A stretch of 15,013 nt of DNA from Ktedonobacterales bacterium (GCA_025928125.1 JAICKD010000013.1:1-15013), one strand, 5' to 3'; numbered from the stretch's first letter, positions 7,588-14,151 are shown. Translations and numbers: made by a program. The notes: a model not told the origin generated them from the letters alone.

Positions 7588-8279
7588 CCCTCACGCTGGC
7601 TCTGTTGCGCATAGGCGGCAGGATTGGGCGCGGGCTGTTCCTGGTTCGCCGCCTCCTCGATCTGCGGCAGCAGGAACCAGGCGGTGGTGACGCCGAAGAT
7701 GACGCCTGTCAGCAGGCGCAGCGCCAGGTTACTTTCACGCAGGCCGAAGAGCTGCGTGAAGCCGTCGAGCGCCATCGGTACCATGCCCAGCAGCCAGACA
7801 TACCACGGCAGCGCGCGCAGGTGGCGGTTCTTGCGCAGGAAGGCGACGGCCACACCCGCGAGCAGAATCGAGGTGTAGATGGCAAGGCAGCGCGAGCAGA
7901 GGCAGGTCTGGTAGCCCGCGATGAAGAAGGAGTGCGAGGGCGTCTGGGCGCAGAAGACCCGGAAGACATCAAAGACGCCAGACGCCGGGCCGGTCAGCCC
8001 GGCGGCGAAGGCCAGCGGCGTCACCAGGGCGATGCCGATAAAGGTGGCCAATGTAGTGTTGATGATGGCGAGCCAGTGGTCGTGGAAGAAGCCCAGCACG
8101 CGATTGAAGTAGGGCGAGAAGCGCGCAAGGCGGTTGCGGCGGGTGGCGGTCAGCAGCGCACGCGCCTCGGCGGGCGTCATGTATAGGTCGGGTTTATAGT
8201 CGCTCTGCGCCGCGAGGGCATCGTTGTCGGCGTCCCGCGATGCTGCGCCTGCTGCGTCTGACGATGAAGGAAGCGACAT
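7584..8279 (-). CDS. DUF2085 family membrane protein
   Basis: This 231-residue integral membrane protein has a soluble N-terminus of about 65 residues. Hydrophobic segments lie at about 69-95, 133-148, 157-175 and 187-205. The DUF2085 signature is at 110-135: CAQTPSHSFFIAGYQ followed by CLCSRCLAIY, with C110, C126, C128 and C131 able to bind metal or form disulfides. From memory the family usually has His after the first Cys; here it is Ala, with a His five residues further on (H116). Function is unknown. The ATG has GGAGAG six bases upstream. The gene ends on the arsR-type gene's stop (shared TTAG) and begins about 190 bp from the tRNA unit, facing away from it. Confidence 0.8.
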   Translation of the reverse strand: MSLPSSSDAAGAASRDADNDALAAQSDYKPDLYMTPAEARALLTATRRNRLARFSPYFNRVLGFFHDHWLAIINTTLATFIGIALVTPLAFAAGLTGPASGVFDVFRVFCAQTPSHSFFIAGYQTCLCSRCLAIYTSILLAGVAVAFLRKNRHLRALPWYVWLLGMVPMALDGFTQLFGLRESNLALRLLTGVIFGVTTAWFLLPQIEEAANQEQPAPNPAAYAQQSQREG

Positions 8280-8431
8280 ACCGTGCTCTCCTGCTTTCCA
8301 CTCGCTGGCCCCGTCCCGGGTGACCCGCCCCGCTCATCCAGCATAGCACAACCGTAGCGCTAGTGTCTTGCCAGCCGCCGTCTCGCCCATAGCAGCTTGT
8401 ATCGCCCCATCGTATCCACATCGCTTCTAGC

Positions 8432-8461
8432 TTGACAGGAGCCATCCCGCTGGGATATACT
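8432..8461 (+). promoter_or_regulatory. Sigma-70-type promoter of the tRNA unit
   Basis: TTGACA (8432-8437) matches the -35 consensus exactly. TATACT (8456-8461) matches five of six -10 positions. The spacer is 18 bases. Transcription would start near 8468, about five bases before the first tRNA. This is strong for a stable RNA promoter. No gene lies in the rest of the gap to the DUF2085 start. Confidence 0.85.
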
Positions 8462-8472
8462 CTCCTTTGCGA

Positions 8473-8548
8473 CGCGGGGTAGAGCAGTGGTTAGCTCGTC
8501 GGGCTCATAACCCGGAGGTCGGCGGTTCGAATCCGCCCCCCGCTACCA
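8473..8548 (+). tRNA. Initiator tRNA-fMet (CAU)
   Basis: A 76-nt tRNA with CCA encoded (8546-8548). Stems: acceptor CGCGGGG (8473-8479) with CCCCGCT (8538-8544), D arm GAGC/GCTC, anticodon stem TCGGG/CCCGG with loop CTCATAA, T arm GGCGG/CCGCC with TTCGAAT. It is the initiator rather than an elongator: pair 1-72 is mismatched (C1 with U72), the D stem has A11:U24, and the anticodon stem has three G:C pairs next to the loop (GGG/CCC). These features let it be formylated, avoid EF-Tu and enter the ribosomal P site. Confidence 0.95.
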
Positions 8549-8554
8549 AATCTT

Positions 8555-8580
8555 CGCCCCCCGGCTTCGGCTTGGGGGCG
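8555..8580 (+). other. Spacer hairpin between the two tRNAs
   Basis: CGCCCCC (8555-8561) pairs with GGGGGCG (8574-8580) around a 12-base loop. No U-run follows, so transcription should continue to the second tRNA. It may guide processing of the dicistronic precursor. Confidence 0.5.
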
Positions 8581-8588
8581 GTTGATAT

Positions 8589-8663
8589 GGCGAGGTAGCT
8601 CAGCGGTAGAGCAGCGGACTCATAAGCCGTCGGTCGTGGGTTCAAATCCCACCCTCGCCACCA
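8589..8663 (+). tRNA. tRNA with CAU anticodon (elongator Met, or Ile2 read with lysidine)
   Basis: A 75-nt tRNA with CCA encoded (8661-8663). Acceptor GGCGAGG (8589-8595) pairs fully with CCTCGCC (8653-8659); D arm GCTC/GAGC; anticodon loop CTCATAA; T arm GTGGG/CCCAC with TTCAAAT; discriminator A. The full 1-72 pair and the lack of three G:C pairs at the anticodon stem exclude the initiator. The top anticodon pair is an A31-G39 mismatch. Elongator Met is the default reading, but a CAU tRNA whose C34 becomes lysidine and reads AUA for isoleucine cannot be excluded from sequence alone. Confidence 0.92.
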
Positions 8664-8685
8664 TATGTCCTCGACATGCATCACG

Positions 8686-8713
8686 AGCCTCCTCATGCGC
8701 GGGAGGCTTTTTT
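8686..8713 (+). terminator. Intrinsic terminator of the tRNA unit
   Basis: AGCCTCC (8686-8692) pairs with GGAGGCT (8702-8708), a perfect 7-bp stem, and is followed directly by a run of six T (8708-8713). It ends the tRNA transcript only 19 bases before the hydrolase start codon. Confidence 0.88.
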
Positions 8714-8732
8714 CGTGCTCAAACAAGAGTGA

Positions 8733-9632
8733 ATGGTGAATCGCGTGGACGAGCGTCAGGTACAGATCGACAATGACGGTGTTACACTCACCGCGACCTT
8801 GACTATGCCATCTGGGCCAGTTCGAGGAGGACTGGTTCCACTCCACCCTGCGGATGAGCCGTCGCGCGACCAGTTCCTCTTTCGCCATCTTGCGGAGATC
8901 TTGCCACCGCGCGGTGTCGCAGTGCTGCGCTTCGACCGGCGGGCATACAGTGACGATAGGGATGTGCCGCTGGCGCTCCAGGCAAAGGATGCGCTCGGCA
9001 TGCTCCATGAACTGCGGCAGATTCCGGGTGTGGGCAATGCGCCATTGGGGTTGTGGGGATTCAGCCAGGGCGCGTGGGCTGCTCCACTGGCCGCGAGCTT
9101 AACGCCGGATGCAGTGGCCTTCCTGGCGCTGATCGCATCTACCGGCGTCAGTCCCGCCCGCCAGATGCGCTACGGGACCGCCGAACAACTGCGGCGCGCA
9201 GGATACGGAGACGAGGCGCTTACCATGCTAGCCGACCTCCGCGCAGCCTACGAGGACTATCTACGCGGCCATGCTGAACGGGTACGCGTGCAGGAATTGA
9301 TTGATCAGATGACGGACCAGCCTTGGTTCTCGCTCGCCTACGTTCCGCGTGAGTTGCCAGAACCAGGCGCGTGGGATGACATGGACTTCGACCCAGAGCC
9401 GATTTTCGCAGGTGTACGCTGTCCGACGCTGCTCTTCTACGGCGAGGATGACGAGTGGACGCCAGCTGATGAGAGCATCCAGGTGTGGCGCCGTACGGCG
9501 CCTGGCGATGTGACAATCGAGCGACTACGCGGCGCGAGCCATCATCCTACATTGCATGGCGGTCACGACATAGCCTCGATTAGCCCACTCTATACGCAGA
9601 CATTACTGGACTGGATCGAGGCACGGCTATAG
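8733..9632 (+). CDS. Alpha/beta hydrolase
   Basis: This 299-residue cytoplasmic serine hydrolase shows the alpha/beta fold. The nucleophile elbow is G-F-S-Q-G at 109-113 (Ser111), preceded by VAVLRFDRRAYSDD (62-75), the usual strand and loop of esterase/dienelactone-hydrolase relatives. The acid is probably D239 or D240 in FYGEDDEWTP (235-244), and the base H270 or H271 in GASHHPTLHG. The region around 150-215 forms a helical, charged lid. The substrate is not predictable; an esterase or peptidase-like activity is an inference. The ribosome site before the ATG is weak (AAGAG). It starts 19 bases after the tRNA terminator and is followed by a GNAT gene 26 bp downstream, probably in one transcript. 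Confidence 0.85.
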   Translation: MVNRVDERQVQIDNDGVTLTATLTMPSGPVRGGLVPLHPADEPSRDQFLFRHLAEILPPRGVAVLRFDRRAYSDDRDVPLALQAKDALGMLHELRQIPGVGNAPLGLWGFSQGAWAAPLAASLTPDAVAFLALIASTGVSPARQMRYGTAEQLRRAGYGDEALTMLADLRAAYEDYLRGHAERVRVQELIDQMTDQPWFSLAYVPRELPEPGAWDDMDFDPEPIFAGVRCPTLLFYGEDDEWTPADESIQVWRRTAPGDVTIERLRGASHHPTLHGGHDIASISPLYTQTLLDWIEARL

Positions 9633-9658
9633 AGTCTAAGTGTCAAAAGGAATCGAGC

Positions 9659-10192
9659 ATGGCCGAAACATTCAAGCGTTGGATGATGCGCAATAGACTC
9701 ACCAGACAGCCCATCGTAGGGTCATGGAACGCCCGCCCGGTCACCCAGCACGACCCCACGCTCCTCGGCGCGCTGATGTATGACGCCTACCACGACACCA
9801 TTGACGATGAGGGCGAGACGCCTGAGGAAGCAGTGGCCGAGATCGAAGACACATTCAACGGCAAGTACGGCCCGCTGCTGGATACCTGTTCACTCCTCGT
9901 CGAGGAGGATAGACGCGCGCTCGGCGCCACCATCATCACCGACTGGACCGACGAGCGCACTGGCCATCGACAGCCGCTGCTGGCCTTCCTGATGACACAT
10001 CCCGACGCCAGCGGGCAGGGACTGGGAACCTTCCTGCTCAGCGCGAGCATCAATGCGTTGCTCGCGCGGGGCGAGAGCGAGCTTGTGCTCTTCGTCACCG
10101 TCGGCAACAGCGCAGCGCAGCATATCTACCAGAAGCTCGGCTTCGAGGTCGAAGAGGAGTTCGAGGCGTACCACGCCATCAAATCAGAATAG
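9659..10192 (+). CDS. GNAT family N-acetyltransferase
   Basis: This 177-residue cytoplasmic acetyl-CoA-dependent acetyltransferase has the GNAT fold. Motif A, the acetyl-CoA pyrophosphate loop, is at about 108-127 (AFLMTHPDASGQGLGTFLL), with the core Q120-G-L-G-T. Motif B is at 150-162 (NSAAQHIYQKLGF). The N-terminal third, about 36-67, is acidic and helical (YDAYHDTIDDEGETPEEA) and probably shapes the acceptor pocket. The acceptor is unknown. AAGGAA (9647-9652) stands six bases before the ATG. The gene follows the hydrolase by 26 bp and converges on the acyltransferase gene 16 bp later, with no terminator visible. Confidence 0.87.
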   Translation: MAETFKRWMMRNRLTRQPIVGSWNARPVTQHDPTLLGALMYDAYHDTIDDEGETPEEAVAEIEDTFNGKYGPLLDTCSLLVEEDRRALGATIITDWTDERTGHRQPLLAFLMTHPDASGQGLGTFLLSASINALLARGESELVLFVTVGNSAAQHIYQKLGFEVEEEFEAYHAIKSE

Positions 10193-10208
10193 CGCCGAAC
10201 ATATCACA

Positions 10209-11510
10209 TCACATCGCCAGTGTGTCGAATAACGCAGGCGCGGCCCCCGCCATCTCGCGCATCTCATTGGCCGCATAGCGAAGCGGCGATTGACGATAGC
10301 CTACATTGCCCGGTGTGGCCGTTATCTCGCCGGGGCTGCCCGGCGCCAGCACGATACTGTCGCCGTAATGGCGGATGATGCCGTGCAACTCGGCGTATGT
10401 CAGATACCGCGCCACACCTCGATGCGCGCCCTCCTCCGAGAGCAACGCCGGGTCCACCTGCCGTCCCGCCGCGGCCAGTTCGCGCGCCCACGCCAGCACG
10501 CCCGCCTCCAGACTGGCGATGCTCGTCGCGCGCTGCCCCTGCTCGCAGCGATACATCAGCAGACCAGACGCGAGCTGTGTACACGTGAAACGCGCAACTT
10601 CCAGCCAGGCCGCCCGTACCCGCCGCTCCAGCTCGTGATTGGTCAGCGCTGCCCCTTCCTCGATGGCGGGCGCAAGGTCGATCCACATGCGCAGGCGGCC
10701 GGTCGCCATGAAATCATAGATGATTGCGATGGGCTGTACGCGCGTATCGGCGGGCGCCGCGCGCAGCACTCGCGTCAGCCCCGCGCGCAAGGGACTCAGG
10801 CGGCCATCGGGCGAGAGAAGGCCCTCAGGCGAGGTATAGAGCGATCCGCCCGCGCGCAGCCAGTCCACACAATCGGCCAGTTGTTCCTTCGCCGTCGTCA
10901 GCACCTGTAGCTCCGCGCGCCGATGGGCCGCTGGCGCGAAGATTTCTGGCCCAACCTCGTCCTGCAAGTACGGAAAATAGCGCCACTTGAGCAGCGACGA
11001 GGCGGGCCGCGCCGCCAGCTTCGCGACGCGCGTCCCCGTCCGCATAGCGAGCATCTCGATGATTGCGGGCGCCAGCAACTCGCCGATGGTGGTGTCTCCA
11101 TCAGCACGCAACGCCTCGCGAATCCAGGACTCCATTGGCCGCATATGGAGGCTATTGAGCGGATGAATGCCCACCCCGCGCAGGATCGGCCCGACATTGA
11201 TCGGGCGCAATGCGTGCGAGAACCACGCGGGCCGCCGGACGATGCGCGAAAGGAATCCCATCTGGAAGCCATCGCCGCGCATGGCAAAATGGACTTCGCT
11301 TGTGAACGCGCGCCTGCCGCGATGCGCGAGCAACAGGGGAACAGGCACGAAGGCGTCGAAGTCGCGCTTATGGGTGATGACATAGAAGGTGCGTGGCGCG
11401 CGGGTATCGTATTCGAGACCATGGATTTTGACGGAGACGGTAAGATGGGGAACCGTGGCAAACAAGCCTGCCAGCGCGAACCTGCCGAGCGCCGATACCT
11501 GCTGCTTCAT
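10209..11510 (-). CDS. PlsC-like (glycerolipid) acyltransferase family protein
   Basis: This 433-residue protein has the hallmarks of the PlsC/LPLAT acyltransferase superfamily, whose members transfer acyl groups to lysophospholipids or glycerol phosphate at the membrane. The catalytic HX4D is H47-KRDF-D52, after YVIT. SPEGLLS (227-233) matches the later PEG substrate motif. The two lie about 180 residues apart, clearly more than the compact spacing usual in PlsC, so a long insertion (about 100-200) separates them. A basic region (ARPASSLLKWRYFP, 167-180) might touch membrane. A C-terminal extension of about 170 residues has no domain I recognise. The frame opens at 11615, but the ATG at 11510 is chosen because GGAGG (complement of 11518-11522) stands seven bases before it. 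It lies downstream of the dehydrogenase, after 164 bp. Confidence 0.72.
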   Translation of the reverse strand: MKQQVSALGRFALAGLFATVPHLTVSVKIHGLEYDTRAPRTFYVITHKRDFDAFVPVPLLLAHRGRRAFTSEVHFAMRGDGFQMGFLSRIVRRPAWFSHALRPINVGPILRGVGIHPLNSLHMRPMESWIREALRADGDTTIGELLAPAIIEMLAMRTGTRVAKLAARPASSLLKWRYFPYLQDEVGPEIFAPAAHRRAELQVLTTAKEQLADCVDWLRAGGSLYTSPEGLLSPDGRLSPLRAGLTRVLRAAPADTRVQPIAIIYDFMATGRLRMWIDLAPAIEEGAALTNHELERRVRAAWLEVARFTCTQLASGLLMYRCEQGQRATSIASLEAGVLAWARELAAAGRQVDPALLSEEGAHRGVARYLTYAELHGIIRHYGDSIVLAPGSPGEITATPGNVGYRQSPLRYAANEMREMAGAAPALFDTLAM

Positions 11511-11674
11511 GCGCACGCCTCCGGGAGATGGACCGGCAACGAGGAGAGATGAGGACACGTGCGAGCGCGTTGTCTCTTTTCTAGCATAACATAAAGCTGG
11601 CGCGCACTCTAGCACCGATGTAGACGCTAAAGACGTGCCAGCAATGATGTCCCATGCTATGTTGCGCGCTCGCC

Positions 11675-12757
11675 CTAGCCCTGGCCGCCAGCGATACGCT
11701 GCCGCGCCACCTGCTCCGCCGCCGCGCTGGTCGTCATGCCATGCTCATCGGCCAGCGCATAGACCTGGGTCAGCCCATCGCGAACGCCGTTTCTGACGCG
11801 GTCGAGCGTATCCTGCTCGGACCAGCCCAACACCTCGCGCCCAATCAGATAGATCGCCCCGCCGCTGTTGACGACAAAGTCTGGCGCGTAGAGGATATCG
11901 CGCTCGCGCAGGAGTTCCGCGTCCGCTGAGGTGGCCAGTTGATTGTTGGCCGCGCCAACCACCGCGCGGCAGCGCAGCCGGGGAATCGTCTCGCTATTCA
12001 GAATGGCGCCCAGCGCGCAGGGGCTGAAGATGTCGCATTCGGCGTCATAGACCGCATCGGCGGCCATCGCCGAAACGCCCAACTCCGTCCGCGCCCGCTC
12101 GACGATGACAGCGTCCACGTCGCCGCAGGTCACCTCGGCGCCTTCATCGCGTAGCAGTCCCATCAGGGAATAGCCGACCTTGCCCGCGCCCTGCACCACC
12201 ACACGCCGACCGGCGAGCGCATCGCTGCCGAAGAGCCGCGCGCAGGTGGTCTTGATGCCGGAGAACACCCCAGTCGCCGTCGCCGGACTGGGATCGCCCG
12301 ACCCGCCGCGCTCGGATGTGCGGCCAAAGACGTAGGGAGCGCCCGTCTCGGCGATGGTGTCCATATCGTGCGCGGTGGTGCCAACGTCGGCGCCACAGGC
12401 GAAGATCCCGCCCAACTGGTGGATGAGCGCGCCATAGCGCCGGAGCAGATCGTCGCGCGCGGCGGCATCCAGACCCGCTGGAATCGCGATCACCGCTTTC
12501 CCGCCGCCACGTTGCAGGCCAGCGGCGGCGAACTTGAAGGTCATCCCCTCGGCCAGCCGCTGGGCGTCGAGTACAGCCTCTTCGAGGGCGGGATAGGTTT
12601 TCATGCGCGTGCCACCGCAGGCTAGCCCCAGCCGCGTCGAATGCACTGCGATGATAATGGTGGCGCCCGTCGGCTGGTCGCGGCGGACGATAATCTCTTC
12701 GCCGTCCCAGGCGCCCATAAGCGTATCAAGCGTCTTCTCTGCTGTTTGCGTGTCCAT
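11675..12757 (-). CDS. Leucine/valine-type amino acid dehydrogenase (Glu/Leu/Phe/Val DH family)
   Basis: This 360-residue NAD-dependent oxidative deaminase is of the leucine/valine/phenylalanine dehydrogenase type; it converts a branched-chain or aromatic amino acid to its 2-oxo acid and ammonia. The substrate domain shows GGTRM (48-52), MTFKFAAAGLQRGGGKAVI (72-90) with substrate-binding K75 and catalytic K87, and ADVGTT (123-128) with D124. The Rossmann domain has VVVQGAGKVG (186-195), followed by D217 in the GDVD loop, which favours NAD. C-terminal VVGAAN and PDFVVNSGG complete the family pattern. Length matches leucine dehydrogenases. Leucine or valine is likelier than phenylalanine, but specificity is not certain. 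The ATG at 12757 has GAGG nine bases upstream; an in-frame ATG two codons earlier is possible. A palindrome upstream (12850-12871) may be its operator. Confidence 0.9.
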   Translation of the reverse strand: MDTQTAEKTLDTLMGAWDGEEIIVRRDQPTGATIIIAVHSTRLGLACGGTRMKTYPALEEAVLDAQRLAEGMTFKFAAAGLQRGGGKAVIAIPAGLDAAARDDLLRRYGALIHQLGGIFACGADVGTTAHDMDTIAETGAPYVFGRTSERGGSGDPSPATATGVFSGIKTTCARLFGSDALAGRRVVVQGAGKVGYSLMGLLRDEGAEVTCGDVDAVIVERARTELGVSAMAADAVYDAECDIFSPCALGAILNSETIPRLRCRAVVGAANNQLATSADAELLRERDILYAPDFVVNSGGAIYLIGREVLGWSEQDTLDRVRNGVRDGLTQVYALADEHGMTTSAAAEQVARQRIAGGQG

Positions 12758-12811
12758 GGTCATCTTCCTCGATTTTCCCGCGCGCGCCATTGCAGCGCGG
12801 TTCTCTATCGC

Positions 12812-12871
12812 ATCGTACCCAATGCGTAGCACACAGAGCAACTATCTGCCTCTTTCTCAATTGAGAGAGAG
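12812..12871 (-). promoter_or_regulatory. Probable upstream control region of the amino acid dehydrogenase gene
   Basis: The strongest element is a 22-bp palindrome without spacer at 12850-12871: arm CTCTTTCTCAA against TTGAGAGAGAG, with one T-G exception. It looks like the site of a dimeric regulator. On the minus strand TTGCTC (complement of 12836-12841), 18 bases and TACGAT (complement of 12812-12817) form a possible promoter just downstream of it. The promoter is weak evidence; the palindrome is plain. Confidence 0.45.
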
Positions 12872-12929
12872 TAAATGTCTACCCTATTTGTCAGTTTCTG
12901 TCCAGCGACATGCCGGTGCAGGCGCTGGA

Positions 12930-13304
12930 CTAGTTCGTGGCTTCCCTCGGAGCAGACTGCGCAGCGGTTGTCTCGTCGTCTGAATAGATCACTTGAATCT
13001 TGCCCTGAAATTCGCCAAACCAGACCTGACGGCCATTCAAGAGCAGTTTATGGACTATCGCCTCCACCTGTACCTCGTTGGTTTCGAGCAAGAGCACACG
13101 CTCGCCTTCAGTGAGACCAACGAGACGTGGGTCATTTTCCAGTCCAATGTAGACCCCTTCACCCAACGGCGTCGGCTGTTGTGGCGGCCACAGCGCGGTT
13201 TCTATCGTACGCCTGGAGTCACCCTTTCGACTCACTGCACTGAACAAAATACCACAACGGGGTGTAGACAACCTCTCTATCTTAGAGTCACTGGCTCTTG
13301 ACAA
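12930..13304 (-). CDS. Small protein of unknown function
   Basis: I do not recognise this 124-residue frame. Its middle, about residues 48-108, reads like a real compact beta-rich domain: EGVYIGLENDPRLVGLTEGE, then VLLLETNEVQVEAIVHKLLL and VWFGEFQGKIQVIY, with alternating hydrophobic residues. The ends are polar, with an acidic tail (SDDE, 108-111). There are no membrane segments and one cysteine (C17). The only possible starts are non-ATG: TTG at 13304, TTG at residue 12, or GTG at residue 24; none has a good ribosome site. A near-consensus minus-strand promoter (TTGTAA-N17-TATAAT) lies 14 bases before the first TTG, which supports a real gene. It is divergent from marR. The start and the function are uncertain. 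Confidence 0.55.
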   Translation of the reverse strand: MSRASDSKIERLSTPRCGILFSAVSRKGDSRRTIETALWPPQQPTPLGEGVYIGLENDPRLVGLTEGERVLLLETNEVQVEAIVHKLLLNGRQVWFGEFQGKIQVIYSDDETTAAQSAPREATN

Positions 13305-13335
13305 TTGTACGTTTTCGTATTATACATATTCGTAT
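13298..13335 (+). promoter_or_regulatory. marR promoter with repeated operator-like sites
   Basis: TTGACA (13298-13303), a 17-base spacer and TATACA (13321-13326) form a near-consensus sigma-70 promoter. The start would fall at about 13333, at the marR ATG (13334), so the message should be leaderless. The region holds a direct repeat TTCGTAT (13314-13320 and 13329-13335), and inverted pairs TACG-N4-CGTA (13308-13319) and ATAC-N6-GTAT (13322-13335). These flank the -10 and are candidate MarR sites for autorepression. Confidence 0.7.
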
Positions 13336-13347
13336 GGATGATTACAA
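13319..13347 (-). promoter_or_regulatory. Divergent promoter overlapping the marR promoter
   Basis: On the minus strand TTGTAA (complement of 13342-13347), 17 bases and a perfect TATAAT (complement of 13319-13324) face the small unknown gene. Its -10 shares bases with the marR -10 and its -35 lies inside the first marR codons, so both promoters cannot be occupied at once. Confidence 0.6.
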
Positions 13348-13759
13348 CGCGCCGCGACTGGCGCCCGCGCTCGAACACGCCACCCACGCGCTGGGGCTGT
13401 GGGTCGAGCGCACGTTTCGCGATGTGGGACTGACGCAGGCCGAGGCGCATGTGCTCGCCTACCTCGCGCGGCATCCCAACGCCGCCATTAACGACCTGCA
13501 CACCAGCTTTGGCCACAAGCGCTCGACGCTGACAAGCATCCTCGACCGCCTCGAAGCGCGCGGTTGGGTCCGGCGCGTGCCTCACCCGACCTCACGCCGC
13601 CTTGTTGCAGTGGAGCTGACCGAGGCTGGCCGGGCGATTGGCGAGCGGGTCAGTGGCGCGCTACAGACCATCGAGGAGCGGGTGCGTGCGAAGGTAGGCG
13701 ACACCGTCATCGGCGACTTTCTTGCCGTCATCCACGCGCTGGAGGAGGAGCTACAATGA
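13334..13759 (+). CDS. MarR family transcriptional regulator
   Basis: This 141-residue winged-helix regulator has typical MarR length. MarR proteins act as dimers and usually release DNA on binding a small phenolic or lipophilic ligand. Helices at 8-29 begin the dimer domain; the helix-turn-helix is at about 35-78, with LTQAEAHVLAYLARHP (33-48) and KRSTLTSILDRLEARGWV (62-79); the wing is RRVPHPTSRRLVAVELT (80-96). The last 40 residues form the C-terminal dimer helix. The frame is open from 13298, but the ATG at 13334 is chosen because the promoter -10 ends seven bases before it; there is no ribosome site, so the message is probably leaderless. It overlaps the next gene by ATGA, which implies translational coupling. 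Confidence 0.88.
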   Translation: MDDYNAPRLAPALEHATHALGLWVERTFRDVGLTQAEAHVLAYLARHPNAAINDLHTSFGHKRSTLTSILDRLEARGWVRRVPHPTSRRLVAVELTEAGRAIGERVSGALQTIEERVRAKVGDTVIGDFLAVIHALEEELQ

Positions 13760-14151
13760 CCGACGACGCTTTTGTCACAGCATTCTTATCAGGTTCGCTG
13801 CCACCGACACAGTTTCATCACCGCGACCACCTGCGGCTGACGTGGGCGCTGGTCCGCCTGACGGGCGTTGAGGCGGCGATGAAGCGCGTCACCAGCGGCA
13901 TCCGCTACTTCGCGACCCAGCACGGCCAGGCCGAGAAATACCACGAGACGATGACGCGCTTCTGGGTGCTGCTCGTCGGCCACATGGTGGCGGCGCGGCC
14001 TGATATCACGACGTTCGATGAGTTCCTGGCGGCCTTCCCGATGCTGCTGGATAAAGACCTGCCCTACCGCCACTGGCGGCGCGAGACGATGCTCAGCCCG
14101 GCTGCCCGCGCGCACTGGGTCGAGCCGGATATTCTAGCGCTGCCCGCATAA
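13756..14151 (+). CDS. Conserved-looking protein of unknown function, coupled to marR
   Basis: I cannot assign a function to this 131-residue soluble, mainly helical protein. Its conserved-looking features are FHHRDHLRLTWAL (20-32), the block GQAEKYHETMTRFW (57-70), and the C-terminal run SPAARAHWVEPDILALP (114-130). Three histidines (21, 22, 25) plus H63 and E64 could form a metal site, but this is inference. Similar proteins with HHxDH and KYHET occur as uncharacterised bacterial proteins as far as I recall. The ATG at 13756 overlaps the marR stop (ATGA) and has AGGAGG (13743-13748) seven bases upstream, so the start is secure. Coupling to marR suggests that it is the regulator's target or partner, for example in handling the ligand. 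Confidence 0.75.
   Translation: MTDDAFVTAFLSGSLPPTQFHHRDHLRLTWALVRLTGVEAAMKRVTSGIRYFATQHGQAEKYHETMTRFWVLLVGHMVAARPDITTFDEFLAAFPMLLDKDLPYRHWRRETMLSPAARAHWVEPDILALPA

Noticed and set aside
8555..8580. Terminator between the two tRNAs
   Set aside because: The stem is strong but is followed by GTTGATAT rather than a T-run.
8589..8663. tRNA-linked integration site
   Set aside because: No integrase gene and no repeat of the tRNA 3' end were seen in the window.
8505..9008. 167-residue minus-strand frame across both tRNAs, containing GWDLNPRPTAYESAALPLSY
   Set aside because: This is the antisense translation of tRNA sequence, a known source of false proteins in databases. The rest shadows the hydrolase.
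10290..11552. Plus-strand frames of 206 and 209 residues
   Set aside because: They are shadows of the acyltransferase gene, which has HX4D and PEG motifs and a good ribosome site.
11596..11642. Terminator between the amino acid dehydrogenase and the acyltransferase
   Set aside because: GCTGGC/GCCAGC arms exist, but they are 35 bases apart with no T-run on the minus strand.
12993..13301. 102-residue plus-strand frame
   Set aside because: Opposite to the small unknown gene. It has no ribosome site and its composition is less protein-like than the minus frame, though neither is proven.
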